From: Chthoniobacter flavus
GTDB lineage: Bacteria; Verrucomicrobiota; Verrucomicrobiia; Chthoniobacterales; JACTMZ01
DNA length: 46,580 nucleotides
Direction of reading: 5' to 3'
NCBI GenBank assembly: GCA_945871065.1
Contig: CAMBUL010000012.1
Location: 1-46,580, forward strand
Under the pieces are notes generated by a model. The model searched no databases, was not told the origin of the DNA, and worked only from the letters and a program-made list of their open reading frames with translations. Of the stretch, positions 27,635-35,634 are shown one piece after another (positions within the stretch are counted from its first letter, which is position 1; each line of letters begins with the position of its first letter). Made by a program: the position numbers and the translations under genes.

Positions 27635-28738
27635 TCACAGTGCTTCGGCGATGGCCTTGCCCATCTCCGCGGTGCCAACCAGTTGCGTGCCCTCGGTATG
27701 AATATCTTTCGTGCGCAACCCGGCACGGATGACGCGCTGCACGGCTGCTTCAATCGAAGACGCAGCGTCTTCGCGTCCGGCGGAATAGCGGAGCATCATG
27801 GCGGCGGAAAGGATCTGCGCGATGGGGTTGGCGATGCCCATGCCAGCGATATCCGGGGCGGTGCCGCCGCTCGGCTCGTACATGCCGAAGTAGCGGCCGT
27901 TGCCCTTGGAAATTCCGAGGCTGGCACTGGGCAGCATGCCGAGTGAACCGGCAATCATAGCCAACTCGTCACTCAGGATGTCGCCGAAAAGATTTTCCGC
28001 AAGAATGACGTCGAAGCCCTTTGGGTTGCGGATGAGTTGCATCGCGGCATTGTCCACGTAGAGGTGGCGTAATTTGACTTCCGGATACTCGTTGGCCACG
28101 CGGTCGACCGTTTGGCGCCAGAGAATTCCGTTCTGCAGGACATTGGCCTTGTCGATTGAAGTGACATGACGATTGCGCTTCATCGCGGTTTGGAAGGCGA
28201 CGTGGGCGATGCGCTCGATCTCGCTCTCCCAATAAATCATCGTGTCGACCGCGAACCACTCGCCGCTCTCGTGCTTCATATATTTCGGTTCGCCGAAATA
28301 AAGCCCGCCGGTCAGCTCCCGGACAAAAATGACATCAAACCCACCCTGCACGATCGACTCGCGCACCGGCGAGGCATGGGTCAATTCCGGCAGGCAAACG
28401 GCCGGACGCAGGTTGGCGTAAAGGGCAAAGGTTTTGCGCAGAGCGAGCAGGGCCGCGCGTTCCGGTTGCTGGTTGGGCGGCAGGGATTCCCATTTCGGAC
28501 CGCCGACCGAACCGAACAAAATGGCGTCGGATTCCTTGCAGGTTTGCAACGTCTGGTCGGGCAAGGCCACTCCATCCACATCGATGGCCGCTCCCCCCAC
28601 CCGCTCCTCGCGGAGTTGGTAAAGAATGGAAAACTTGGCCGCCACCGCAGCCAGAACGCGGAGCGCTTCCGCCATCACCTCCGGCCCGATCCCGTCCCCC
28701 GCCAGCACTGCCACTTTGAACTTCTCTTCTTTGCTCAT
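27635..28738 (-). CDS. leuB: 3-isopropylmalate dehydrogenase
   Basis: A 367-residue NAD-dependent decarboxylating dehydrogenase of leucine synthesis. Conserved elements are [13 protein letters not shown], the substrate loop [23 protein letters not shown] with the catalytic lysine, the metal-binding region [21 protein letters not shown] (seen in parts), and the NAD-site [16 protein letters not shown]. The [11 protein letters not shown] loop separates LeuB from isocitrate and tartrate dehydrogenases. The ATG at 28738 is preceded by AAAGG 8 nt upstream and by a promoter. leuA, leuC and leuD are not in the window. Confidence 0.95.
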   Translation of the reverse strand: MSKEEKFKVAVLAGDGIGPEVMAEALRVLAAVAAKFSILYQLREERVGGAAIDVDGVALPDQTLQTCKESDAILFGSVGGPKWESLPPNQQPERAALLALRKTFALYANLRPAVCLPELTHASPVRESIVQGGFDVIFVRELTGGLYFGEPKYMKHESGEWFAVDTMIYWESEIERIAHVAFQTAMKRNRHVTSIDKANVLQNGILWRQTVDRVANEYPEVKLRHLYVDNAAMQLIRNPKGFDVILAENLFGDILSDELAMIAGSLGMLPSASLGISKGNGRYFGMYEPSGGTAPDIAGMGIANPIAQILSAAMMLRYSAGREDAASSIEAAVQRVIRAGLRTKDIHTEGTQLVGTAEMGKAIAEAL

Positions 28739-28750
28739 AAAACGCCTTTC

Positions 28751-28779
28751 AAGGTAGCCGATGCCCCCGGAGCGGGCAA
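28751..28779 (-). promoter_or_regulatory. candidate leuB promoter
   Basis: On the minus strand TTGCCC (28774-28779), exactly 17 nt, TACCTT (28751-28756), then 12 nt to the ATG. The transcript leader would be about 5-6 nt. AAAGG overlaps the predicted start site, so the ribosome signal here is ambiguous. Confidence 0.42.
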
Positions 28780-28829
28780 GGCCGGGCCACGGCGACGAAC
28801 TATCACCGCCGGATCTGCGCGGAAAAGTC

Positions 28830-29018
28830 CTAACGCGGCAGGTCTTGGGCCAAAGACACCGGGTCCATGTCACCGCCGGACTGCTGCCAGGCCGACGTGG
28901 CAATCGCCATGCCAAGGGCGAGGAAAGCGGCCACCGCGAGGCAGCCGACCAAGCGACGTAACAGACGGTCGCGCTGGGCGGTGTCCAGACCTGTGTAATC
29001 GGAAGAGTTTGCGCTCAT
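28830..29018 (-). CDS. small single-pass membrane protein of unknown function
   Basis: A 62-residue protein with a polar N-terminus, one transmembrane helix (about 25-45, [21 protein letters not shown]) and a short polar tail. No family is recognised. Support for a real gene comes from a well-spaced promoter (TTGCCT-N17-TAATAA) that ends 9 nt before its ATG, and from its fit between leuB and the C39-like gene. There is no Shine-Dalgarno. Confidence 0.55.
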   Translation of the reverse strand: MSANSSDYTGLDTAQRDRLLRRLVGCLAVAAFLALGMAIATSAWQQSGGDMDPVSLAQDLPR

Positions 29019-29027
29019 CGGGAGCGG

Positions 29028-29056
29028 TTATTAGTCCAAACCATCATTTAAGGCAA
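29028..29056 (-). promoter_or_regulatory. candidate promoter of the 62-residue membrane protein
   Basis: On the minus strand TTGCCT (29051-29056), 17 nt, TAATAA (29028-29033), then 9 nt to the ATG at 29018. It is another TTGCC-type -35 next to a start codon with no leader. Confidence 0.4.
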
Positions 29057-29219
29057 TAGCCTCCATCGTATCCTCCCCCCGCAGCCAAGACTCACTGGCC
29101 TTCGCGGGTCGCCACCAATTTCTGCATCCCTTGGTTTCCCCCCGCTCTCGGCCACCACCAAACGAGGCTGCGGCTCAAGCACCCGACGCGCCTCTGCGTT
29201 GGTTGATTCTGGAAAATGA

Positions 29220-29951
29220 TTGGGCTCCAACGTGATTTCGCGTCTCTTCAATATTGTGCGTGTTTTCCTCACAGTGGTCACCATCCTCCTCGTCGCCGCG
29301 CTGGCGGCCGGCGCTTACACGGCATGGCGGTGGGCCGAAGGATGGACGGCAACAGCCCGACCGCTCGCCCCGAGTGGCGGGCTGTATTTCCCATTCACCA
29401 TCCTGAACGACGTGCCGCACTTCGCCCAGGCCGATCCACGCTGGGGCGAAAGCCGGCTGGCCGGTGGGGCGACGACAGTGGGTGCGGAGGGATGTGCGGT
29501 GGCGGCGGCCGCCATGGTCCTCGCCTCTTATGGGGCGGCGGTGGATCCTGGGACCCTGAACCGATTCCTGCAGGATAACGGCGGATTCACCCGGCAGGGA
29601 TGGCTCTACTGGGAAAAAGCCGCCGATTTCCCCCCCGGTGTGGCCGAACACCTTTACGAGGACGACCCTTCCCACTTCCTTATCGACTGGAATCTTCTAA
29701 GGAGCAACCCGGTGATCGTGCGCCTGCGCTACCCCAACGGCATCACTCACTTTGTGGTCATCGTGGGCAAACGAGGCCACGAATATCTCATCCGCGACCC
29801 TGGAGGACGCTACAAGGACGGACTCTATTTCCTCTCCGAATTCGGCAGCCCGATCGAGGCGCTCCGCTTTTACCGCCAAGTTGAACCGCCACCGGAACCT
29901 GGCGCGGCAGACGCTGTTCCGAGCCTTGAAAGCTTGTCGCGGCGGCCATAG
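29220..29951 (+). CDS. membrane-anchored C39-like cysteine peptidase domain protein
   Basis: A 243-residue protein with an N-terminal membrane helix (about 12-35) and a papain-like C39 (peptidase_C39_2) domain. The catalytic Cys is in GAEGCAVAAAAMVLASYG, the His in NGITHFVVIVG and the Asp in IRDPGG. The initial NDVPHFAQADPRWG is the usual family start. Such proteins act in the periplasm or at the surface; substrates are mostly unknown. Start choice is uncertain: TTG at 29220 has GGAAA five nt upstream, while GTG at 29232 would remove four residues. It stands alone on the plus strand and is convergent with the rhodanese gene. Confidence 0.8.
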   Translation: MGSNVISRLFNIVRVFLTVVTILLVAALAAGAYTAWRWAEGWTATARPLAPSGGLYFPFTILNDVPHFAQADPRWGESRLAGGATTVGAEGCAVAAAAMVLASYGAAVDPGTLNRFLQDNGGFTRQGWLYWEKAADFPPGVAEHLYEDDPSHFLIDWNLLRSNPVIVRLRYPNGITHFVVIVGKRGHEYLIRDPGGRYKDGLYFLSEFGSPIEALRFYRQVEPPPEPGAADAVPSLESLSRRP

Positions 29952-29967
29952 ACCGCGGCGAAAACCT

Positions 29968-30357
29968 TTACGGCTCACGCACGGGCAGGCCGGCCCGGCT
30001 CCAATCGCTGAAGCCACCGGTATTGACCGCATTGAAACCTTCCTTGCGCAAAATAGACGCCGCGACCTCCGACCGCGCGCCACTCGCGCAGTAAAGGATC
30101 AGCTCTTTATCCTTGTTGGCTTCAAGCACTGTTTTCCATTGCGCCCGGGGGCCGCGCAGATCGCTCAAGGAGCAAAGCAAGGCCGGCCCGGCCACCCCGC
30201 CGGTCCATTCGTCCGGCTCACGCACGTCGATCAGAACCGCCGTGGAGGCCTTGACCCGCTCATCGGCTTCGCCCGCGGTGATCGATGGGCGCGCCATGGC
30301 CCGCTTGACCACGACAAAGGCGACCACGAGCAAAATGAGCAGGATGAGGGTTTTCAT
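29968..30357 (-). CDS. membrane-anchored rhodanese-domain protein
   Basis: A 129-residue protein: an N-terminal helix (about 3-20) then a single rhodanese domain with LIDVREPDEW and the active-site loop YCASGARS (Cys90). Single-domain rhodaneses transfer sulfane sulfur; the anchored form faces the periplasm or cytoplasm depending on topology. The ATG at 30357 has a good GGAG Shine-Dalgarno; a GTG four codons upstream would precede it. It lies 33 nt after the APC permease, probably in one operon. Confidence 0.87.
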   Translation of the reverse strand: MKTLILLILLVVAFVVVKRAMARPSITAGEADERVKASTAVLIDVREPDEWTGGVAGPALLCSLSDLRGPRAQWKTVLEANKDKELILYCASGARSEVAASILRKEGFNAVNTGGFSDWSRAGLPVREP

Positions 30358-30390
30358 TAATATCTCCACTCAGGCCGTTTTAAGCTGGGC

Positions 30391-31893
30391 TCAACCCTCA
30401 AAGGTCGGCGTGTCCTGCCGCAGGGTCTCACCTTGGAAAAATCCGGGCCGGTGCCAGGCGATGATCAGCATGACCACGACACCGAGCAAAATAATGCCCA
30501 CCCCGAGCAAAAAGACGAGGCCCACCCCGAAGACGGAGGATCCGCTGCCGAAGGCCGGGTTCACGCTGTCATAAGAGGTCTGGAGAAAGACCGCGGCGAG
30601 GATAAGACCACCCGCGAGAGGCGCGGCGCCGCGCAGGAAAAAATTTCGTGCGCTACGGAAGAGGGTCTGCCGGAAATAATAGACGCAAGCAAACGCGGTG
30701 AGCCCGTAGTAGAAGCAAATCATCATGCCCAGAGTGAGAATGGTGTCGGCCAGCACATGGTCGCTGACCACGTGCATGAAGGCATAGAAGACGGCCGCAG
30801 CCAACCCGGCGACAACGGTGGCGTAGCCGGGCGAACGGTATTTCGGATGGATCCAAGCAAATCGTTCGGCGATGGCGCGGTAGTGGCCCATGGCCAGCAG
30901 GGTGCGTGCCGGACTGACCACGGTGGATTGCAGCGAGGCGATGGAACTGGCCAGCACCGCAAGAGAGACCAGGATGGCGAAAGGTCCCATGACCGGACCG
31001 GCCATCGCGGCAAGCACGTTCTCGCGGGTCGCGGCATTGCTCAGCCCCAACCCGGTGTCGCCGAGCCCGGCAAAGCGCATGGTCGAAACTGCGACGGCGA
31101 GATAAAGGGTAAGCATGATGAGAATGACCAAGCCCGCCGCCCGGCCCGGGGTGCGGGCCCCATCGGTCGCTTCCTCATTCAAGGTCAGGCAGACATCCCA
31201 ACCCCAGTAGATGAAGATGGAAAGCGAAAGGCCTGCCGCGAACGCGGCAAAGGAACTGACGGAGAGCGGATTGAGCCAATCCCAGGAAAACGGCAAGGCC
31301 GGCGCATCACCCGCGGCCTGCCAAGCGGCGATGGAATACCAGACGAGCACCACGACCTGCAGGATGACGAGCGAGTATTGCACCGCCTTGGTCGCAGTCG
31401 CCCCGCGGTAGCAAACCCAGACCGCCGCGCCCATGAGGACAAAACAGGTCCCTATATTGACCAGTAGATTATGCGACCAATCCGCGATGGCGGGAGCACG
31501 GATAATCTCCGCGAGTAGCAGGTAGAAAAATTCCACCGCGATGCCGGCCAGGTTGGAGAGCACGATGACCGTGGCCGAGACCAGCCCCCACCCGCCGAGC
31601 CAACCGACGTACGGACCGAACGCTTTGGTCGCCCAGGTGAAGGAAGTGCCGCTGTCCGGTGCATCGGCATTCAATTCGCGGTAGCCCAGGGCAACAAGCA
31701 GCATGGGAACAAAACCGACAAGAAAGACGGCCGGCATGTGGTTGCCGACCACAGACGCGGTCGGCCCCATCGTCGCGGTCAGGGCATAAGCCGGGGCGAT
31801 GACCGAGACTCCGAGGGTGGTGATGGCCAGCATACCCATGGACCCTTCGGCCAAGCCCTTACGACTGAGTTTGCTTGTGGCTTGTTCCGGCAT
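30391..31893 (-). CDS. APC-family amino acid/polyamine permease
   Basis: A 500-residue transporter with about 12 to 14 hydrophobic segments. The N-terminal GLAEGSMGMLAITTLGVSVIAPAYAL and the following PMLLVALGYRELNADAPDSGTSFTWATKAFGPYVGWLGGW (seen in parts) mark the APC superfamily. It probably imports amino acids or related amines by proton or sodium coupling; the substrate cannot be told. A rhodanese follows in the same direction. Start ATG at 31893, with a divergent secreted-protein gene 45 nt away. Confidence 0.88.
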   Translation of the reverse strand: MPEQATSKLSRKGLAEGSMGMLAITTLGVSVIAPAYALTATMGPTASVVGNHMPAVFLVGFVPMLLVALGYRELNADAPDSGTSFTWATKAFGPYVGWLGGWGLVSATVIVLSNLAGIAVEFFYLLLAEIIRAPAIADWSHNLLVNIGTCFVLMGAAVWVCYRGATATKAVQYSLVILQVVVLVWYSIAAWQAAGDAPALPFSWDWLNPLSVSSFAAFAAGLSLSIFIYWGWDVCLTLNEEATDGARTPGRAAGLVILIMLTLYLAVAVSTMRFAGLGDTGLGLSNAATRENVLAAMAGPVMGPFAILVSLAVLASSIASLQSTVVSPARTLLAMGHYRAIAERFAWIHPKYRSPGYATVVAGLAAAVFYAFMHVVSDHVLADTILTLGMMICFYYGLTAFACVYYFRQTLFRSARNFFLRGAAPLAGGLILAAVFLQTSYDSVNPAFGSGSSVFGVGLVFLLGVGIILLGVVVMLIIAWHRPGFFQGETLRQDTPTFEG

Positions 31894-31938
31894 CAGAATA
31901 CGCCCCAGAGGAGATACCCCAGAAAAGCTGCCGCCGCC

Positions 31939-32463
31939 ATGTCATTTCGTCGCGTCCCGATGCTCTTAGTGGCCCTTGCCCTGCCGGCCGCGCCTGTTGC
32001 CGCGCAGCAGGAAATCAAGGCGCCCTTCGGCATGCAGTGGGGCGAGCCGCAAGGGCGCATCAAGGATGTGGTGGGCAAGGCCAAGGCCAAGGTGGTCGAG
32101 GAGCGCGGCGCAGGTCCCCGCGAGGTTCTTGTCGTGGAGGGTATCGTGCAGGAAGGCCTCAAACGCACCCTTTTTTATTTCACCAACAACGGACTGAGCG
32201 AAGTCGAGCTGCAATACGACCGCGAGGGCTGGGGCGATGAAAAGGTCAAAGCATGGGTGGCCACGATCAAGCGCGAGGCCGACCGCAAATACGGGCCGGG
32301 CCGCATTTACGCCGATGAAACCGGCAACGAGAGCGGATTCCGCCACACGCTCAAAGGATGGATGTGGGTGCAAAATTTCGTCTCGTTACGGCTTGTCCAT
32401 TACAGCGCGCAGAAAGAAAACGAAACTATGCGGCGGGTCAGTCTGCATTATTGCGCGGAGTGA
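31939..32463 (+). CDS. secreted protein of unknown function
   Basis: A 174-residue protein with a signal peptide (about 1-22, ending VAA). The mature part starts IKAPFGMQWGEPQGRIKDVVG and has alternating charged strands such as TLFYFTNNGLSEVELQYD and a Trp-rich LKGWMWVQNFVSLRLVHY. The FGMQWG...EV..Y layout is like small periplasmic proteins of unknown function in other bacteria, but I cannot name a family. The ATG at 31939 is the natural signal-peptide start; the frame is open upstream through the permease gene. It is convergent with ftsY. Confidence 0.75.
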   Translation: MSFRRVPMLLVALALPAAPVAAQQEIKAPFGMQWGEPQGRIKDVVGKAKAKVVEERGAGPREVLVVEGIVQEGLKRTLFYFTNNGLSEVELQYDREGWGDEKVKAWVATIKREADRKYGPGRIYADETGNESGFRHTLKGWMWVQNFVSLRLVHYSAQKENETMRRVSLHYCAE

Positions 32464-32509
32464 CGAGGGGTGCCGGCCGCAGGCGGGCAGCGAAAAGGAA
32501 AGGTCGCTC

Positions 32510-33361
32510 CTAAAACATCTCGGCCGCGAATTTCTTCGGGTCAAAGGGGGCGAAGTCGGTTTCTTTCTCACCCGTCCCGACGAAGCGCACCGGGATACCG
32601 AGTTCCTGCTGCAAGGCGACCGCTGAGCCGCCACGGCCGCTGCCGTCGAGTTTGGTCAGAATTGCCCCGGTCAAGCCGCAAGCCGCCTGGAATTGCTTGG
32701 CCTGCTCCAGCGCGTTGGAACCAGTCGTGGCATCCAGCACGATGAGCACCTCGTGAGGACTCTCCGGATCACGCCGCGCCAGGACGCGCTTCACCTTGGA
32801 CAACTCCTGCATGAGGTTGTGCTTGGTATGCAAACGGCCCGCCGTATCGCAAAGCAGGAAATCTGCTTTGTCCCGCGCCGCGGTCTCGTAGGCGTCGTGG
32901 CAGACCGCGGCAGGATCGCCCTGATAGGCACCGCGAACAACAGGGATGTGCAATTTTTCCCCCCAGGCCGCGAGTTGCTCGATGGCCGCCGCGCGAAAGG
33001 TATCGGCCGCAGCCATCACCACTGAATTTCCCCCGCGGCCGAGCAAGGCACCCAATTTGGCCAGGGAAGTCGTCTTGCCCGTGCCATTGACCCCGACGAT
33101 GAGCAGCACACGAGGACGCCCCGGCAGGGGAAGGAGCGGCGGAAAGGGCTCGGGCAAAAGTCTGGTCAACTCCGCGCGGGCCTCGCGTTCGACCTGGTCG
33201 GCGGTGGCGGAGAACCCGGTGACGGCCTGCAACGAGGCTACCAGCTGCATGGTCGTCTTCACCCCGAGGTCGGACTGCAGGAGCAACGATTCGAGCTCGT
33301 CCCAATCGACAGGCCTTCCGCGGAAACGCTCCGCGATGGCGCGCAAAAATCCCGCCGCCAT
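32510..33361 (-). CDS. ftsY: signal recognition particle receptor FtsY (NG domain only)
   Basis: A 283-residue SRP GTPase. It has a short N domain and a G domain with GVNGTGKTT (P-loop), AADTFRAAAIEQL, DTAGR and TKLDGSGRGG. FtsY receives SRP-ribosome complexes at the membrane. It lacks the acidic A domain of E. coli FtsY, as in many non-proteobacteria, and reads TKLDGSGRGG where most FtsY have TKLDGTAKGG. The C-terminus DFAPFDPKKFAAEMF is typical of FtsY rather than Ffh, which would add an M domain. It begins 2 nt after nusB, last in ribBA-ribH-nusB-ftsY. Confidence 0.92.
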   Translation of the reverse strand: MAAGFLRAIAERFRGRPVDWDELESLLLQSDLGVKTTMQLVASLQAVTGFSATADQVEREARAELTRLLPEPFPPLLPLPGRPRVLLIVGVNGTGKTTSLAKLGALLGRGGNSVVMAAADTFRAAAIEQLAAWGEKLHIPVVRGAYQGDPAAVCHDAYETAARDKADFLLCDTAGRLHTKHNLMQELSKVKRVLARRDPESPHEVLIVLDATTGSNALEQAKQFQAACGLTGAILTKLDGSGRGGSAVALQQELGIPVRFVGTGEKETDFAPFDPKKFAAEMF

Positions 33362-33363
33362 GA

Positions 33364-33789
33364 TCAGGAGGCCGCGTGCGAGTCGCGGCCGATTTCTTTA
33401 CGCACGCGATCAAGCACACCGTTGGCAAAGCGGGCGGACTCCGCCGTGGCCAGATTGCGGGCTATCTCGATTGCTTCATTGATCGTCACCGCGGGCGGAA
33501 TGTCGGGGCGGGCCAGCATCTCGGCCACGGCCAGGCGGAGGATGGCGCGGTCGACCGCGCCAAGGCGCCGGAGATCCCAATTTTGCAGCGCGGTGGCCAG
33601 CAAGGCATCAATCTCGGACAAACGGCCGAGCGCATGATCGAGGAGTTCCCGGGCAAAAGGCGCCAATTCTTCCTCGGCGAGGGGCGGCGAGGGATCCTGC
33701 GCCACGGGAACGAGAACGCCGCGCATCTCGCAACCATAAAGTTGCTGCACGGCATGGATGCGGGCTTGGCGGCGGTTTTCTTTGGACAC
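33364..33789 (-). CDS. nusB: transcription antitermination factor NusB
   Basis: A 141-residue all-helical protein with the NusB start RRQARIHAVQQLYG and the C-terminal AILRLAVAEML and AVTINEAIEIARNLATAESARFANGVLD (seen in parts). NusB binds boxA RNA with NusE/S10 during rRNA transcription; boxA-like sites are visible in this window's rrn operon. The start is GTG at 33789, 16 nt after ribH. The ribH-nusB pairing is widely conserved. Confidence 0.93.
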   Translation of the reverse strand: MSKENRRQARIHAVQQLYGCEMRGVLVPVAQDPSPPLAEEELAPFARELLDHALGRLSEIDALLATALQNWDLRRLGAVDRAILRLAVAEMLARPDIPPAVTINEAIEIARNLATAESARFANGVLDRVRKEIGRDSHAAS

Positions 33790-33805
33790 GGGGCGTGGAG
33801 AGCGG

Positions 33806-34300
33806 TCAACGCAAGGACGTCTGGGGTTTGAATTTCTCTTTCACCCTAAGCATGGCGAAAGCGGCGCGGGCCGCCTCGATACCCCGGTTGAGTTCCCGGC
33901 CAAGGCAACGCTCGCGCGCCTCTTCCTCGCTGGAGACAAGAAGAACTTCGTGGATCACCGGCAAGGTATGCTTCAGCGCGACCTGCTGCAAAGCATGGCC
34001 CACGCTCAAGGCGATGAATTCGGCGTGCTTGGTCTGGCCCTGGAGAATGAGACCGAGAGCAATGACAACATCGCACTTGCGGTTCGCGGCCACCATTTCA
34101 GCCACGACAGGAATCTCAAACGAACCGGGGGCGCCGAAAAGCTCGACCACGCTGTTCGGGTCGATCTTGTAAAGTTCCTTGCAGGTGTTGTTGATCAACC
34201 CCTGCACGAATTCCGGGTTGTATTCGCTGGCCACGATGGCGAAGCGGGGAGCCGAAACGGCATGCAGCTTCGGCGGACGGGTCGGGAGTTTGTTCGACAT
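33806..34300 (-). CDS. ribH: 6,7-dimethyl-8-ribityllumazine synthase
   Basis: A 164-residue lumazine synthase, the penultimate riboflavin enzyme. Seen are ASEYNPEFVQGLI, VVELFGAPGSFEIPVVAEM, and GLILQGQTKHAEFIA with the conserved His. Two normally strict stretches differ: G-x-V-I-R-G-E-T is GLILQGQT here, and the GVLT strand is EVLLV. Fold and active-site positions still look complete. It follows ribBA by 35 nt and precedes nusB. Confidence 0.9.
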   Translation of the reverse strand: MSNKLPTRPPKLHAVSAPRFAIVASEYNPEFVQGLINNTCKELYKIDPNSVVELFGAPGSFEIPVVAEMVAANRKCDVVIALGLILQGQTKHAEFIALSVGHALQQVALKHTLPVIHEVLLVSSEEEARERCLGRELNRGIEAARAAFAMLRVKEKFKPQTSLR

Positions 34301-34335
34301 GATGCTTTATGATGGAAAATCAGGACGGGCGGCAA

Positions 34336-35544
34336 TCAGAGAAGGTGACCCATTTTGCGCTTTTTCGTTTTGAGGTAGCGTTCGTTCTCGGCGTGGGGCA
34401 CCGACTTGATCGGCACGCGCGCGGCGATTTGCAAGCCGTGGCCGGAAAGGCCGACGACTTTGCGCGGGTTGTTGGTCATCAAGCGGATCTTGCGCACCCC
34501 GAGGTCGGAAAGAATCTGCGCGCCCATTCCGTATTCCCGGAGGTCCGTGGGGAATCCGAGTTTGCGGTTGGCCTGCACCGTATCCAGACCGTCTTCCTGC
34601 AACTTGTAAGCGTGGATTTTGGCCGGTAGCCCGATACCCCGACCTTCCTGCCGCATGTAAAGAAGGATACCCGTTCCGTGCTGCGCGATCTGCCGCATGG
34701 CTTGGTGCAATTGCGATCCGCAATCACAACGGCGCGAGCCGAACACGTCACCGGTCAGGCACTCGCTATGCACGCGGACCAGCACGGGTTGCTTCGGGTC
34801 TATTTTGCCGCGGACCAGGGCGAGGTGGTGTGCTCCGTCGGTCAGCGAGCGGTAAAGATAAAGATCGAAGTCGCCGTAATCGGTCGGCATGCGCACGCAT
34901 TGTTCGCGCTCCACCAATTTCTCGCGGCGCCTGCGGTAGGCGATGAGATCACGGATGGAGCACATCTTCAGCTTGTGCTTGCGGCGGAACTTCTGCAGAT
35001 CGTTGAGCCGCGCCATCGAACCGTCTTCGTTGAGGATCTCGCAGATCACTCCCGTGGCATCGAGTCCGGCCAGACGCACCAGATCAACTGCCGCCTCGGT
35101 GTGGCCCGCGCGTTGCAGGACCCCACCTTCCCGCGCCTGCAGGGGGAAAACGTGCCCGGGCTCAGTCAGGTCGGCCGGACCGCTCTTCGTTCCGGCCAGC
35201 ATGCGGATCGTCCTGGCACGGTCCCGCGCACTGATCCCGGTAGTCACCCCTTTTGCCGCATCGACCGAAACCGTGAAATCGGTCCGGTGCAATTCGCGGT
35301 TGTGCGCCACCATGCGCTGCAAACCGAGTTGCCGCGCACGCGTCGCGGCCAGCGGGACGCAAATAAGACCCCGGCCGTTTTTGGCCATGAAATTGACTGC
35401 CTCGGGCGTCACTTTGCTCGCGGCCATGACCAGATCGCCTTCGTTCTCGCGCTCGGCATCATCGGTCACAATGACCATCTTGCCGGCGCGCACGTCCTTC
35501 AGAACGGACTCGATGGAATCAAAGGCGGTTTTGCTCACGGCCAT
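34336..35544 (-). CDS. ribBA: bifunctional 3,4-dihydroxy-2-butanone-4-phosphate synthase / GTP cyclohydrolase II
   Basis: A 402-residue RibBA fusion giving both entry branches of riboflavin synthesis. The DHBP synthase domain (about 1-205) has TDDAERENEGDLVMAA. The GTP cyclohydrolase II domain (about 210-402) has the zinc cysteines in CLTGDVFGSRRCDCGSQL, and RQEGRGIGL. The start is ATG at 35544. A promoter (TTGCCC-N17-TTTACT) ends only 2 nt before this ATG but 8 nt before an in-frame GTG at 35538, so the true start may be that GTG. No FMN riboswitch is seen upstream. Confidence 0.95.
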   Translation of the reverse strand: MAVSKTAFDSIESVLKDVRAGKMVIVTDDAERENEGDLVMAASKVTPEAVNFMAKNGRGLICVPLAATRARQLGLQRMVAHNRELHRTDFTVSVDAAKGVTTGISARDRARTIRMLAGTKSGPADLTEPGHVFPLQAREGGVLQRAGHTEAAVDLVRLAGLDATGVICEILNEDGSMARLNDLQKFRRKHKLKMCSIRDLIAYRRRREKLVEREQCVRMPTDYGDFDLYLYRSLTDGAHHLALVRGKIDPKQPVLVRVHSECLTGDVFGSRRCDCGSQLHQAMRQIAQHGTGILLYMRQEGRGIGLPAKIHAYKLQEDGLDTVQANRKLGFPTDLREYGMGAQILSDLGVRKIRLMTNNPRKVVGLSGHGLQIAARVPIKSVPHAENERYLKTKKRKMGHLL

Positions 35545-35546
35545 TC

Positions 35547-35575
35547 AGTAAAGCACCCGCGAACCCGTTGGGCAA
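35547..35575 (-). promoter_or_regulatory. candidate ribBA operon promoter
   Basis: On the minus strand TTGCCC (35570-35575), 17 nt, TTTACT (35547-35552). The predicted start site at about 35540 falls within the annotated first codons, which favours a leaderless start at the GTG at 35538. Confidence 0.4.
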
Positions 35576-35597
35576 TGTCCGCCAGGGGCGGAAGGCA

Positions 35598-35625
35598 TTG
35601 ATTTTCGGTGACCGGGCGCTAGCCT
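35598..35625 (+). promoter_or_regulatory. candidate promoter of the carboxypeptidase-pfkA operon
   Basis: TTGATT (35598-35603), 16 nt, TAGCCT (35620-35625), then 9 nt to the ATG at 35635. There is no Shine-Dalgarno. Matches to the hexamers are moderate. Confidence 0.33.
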
Positions 35626-35634
35626 CGATTTGTC

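Noticed and set aside
35545-35634. FMN riboswitch upstream of ribBA
   Set aside because: Only 90 nt separate the divergent genes, none of the conserved RFN helices are visible, and the predicted mRNA is leaderless.
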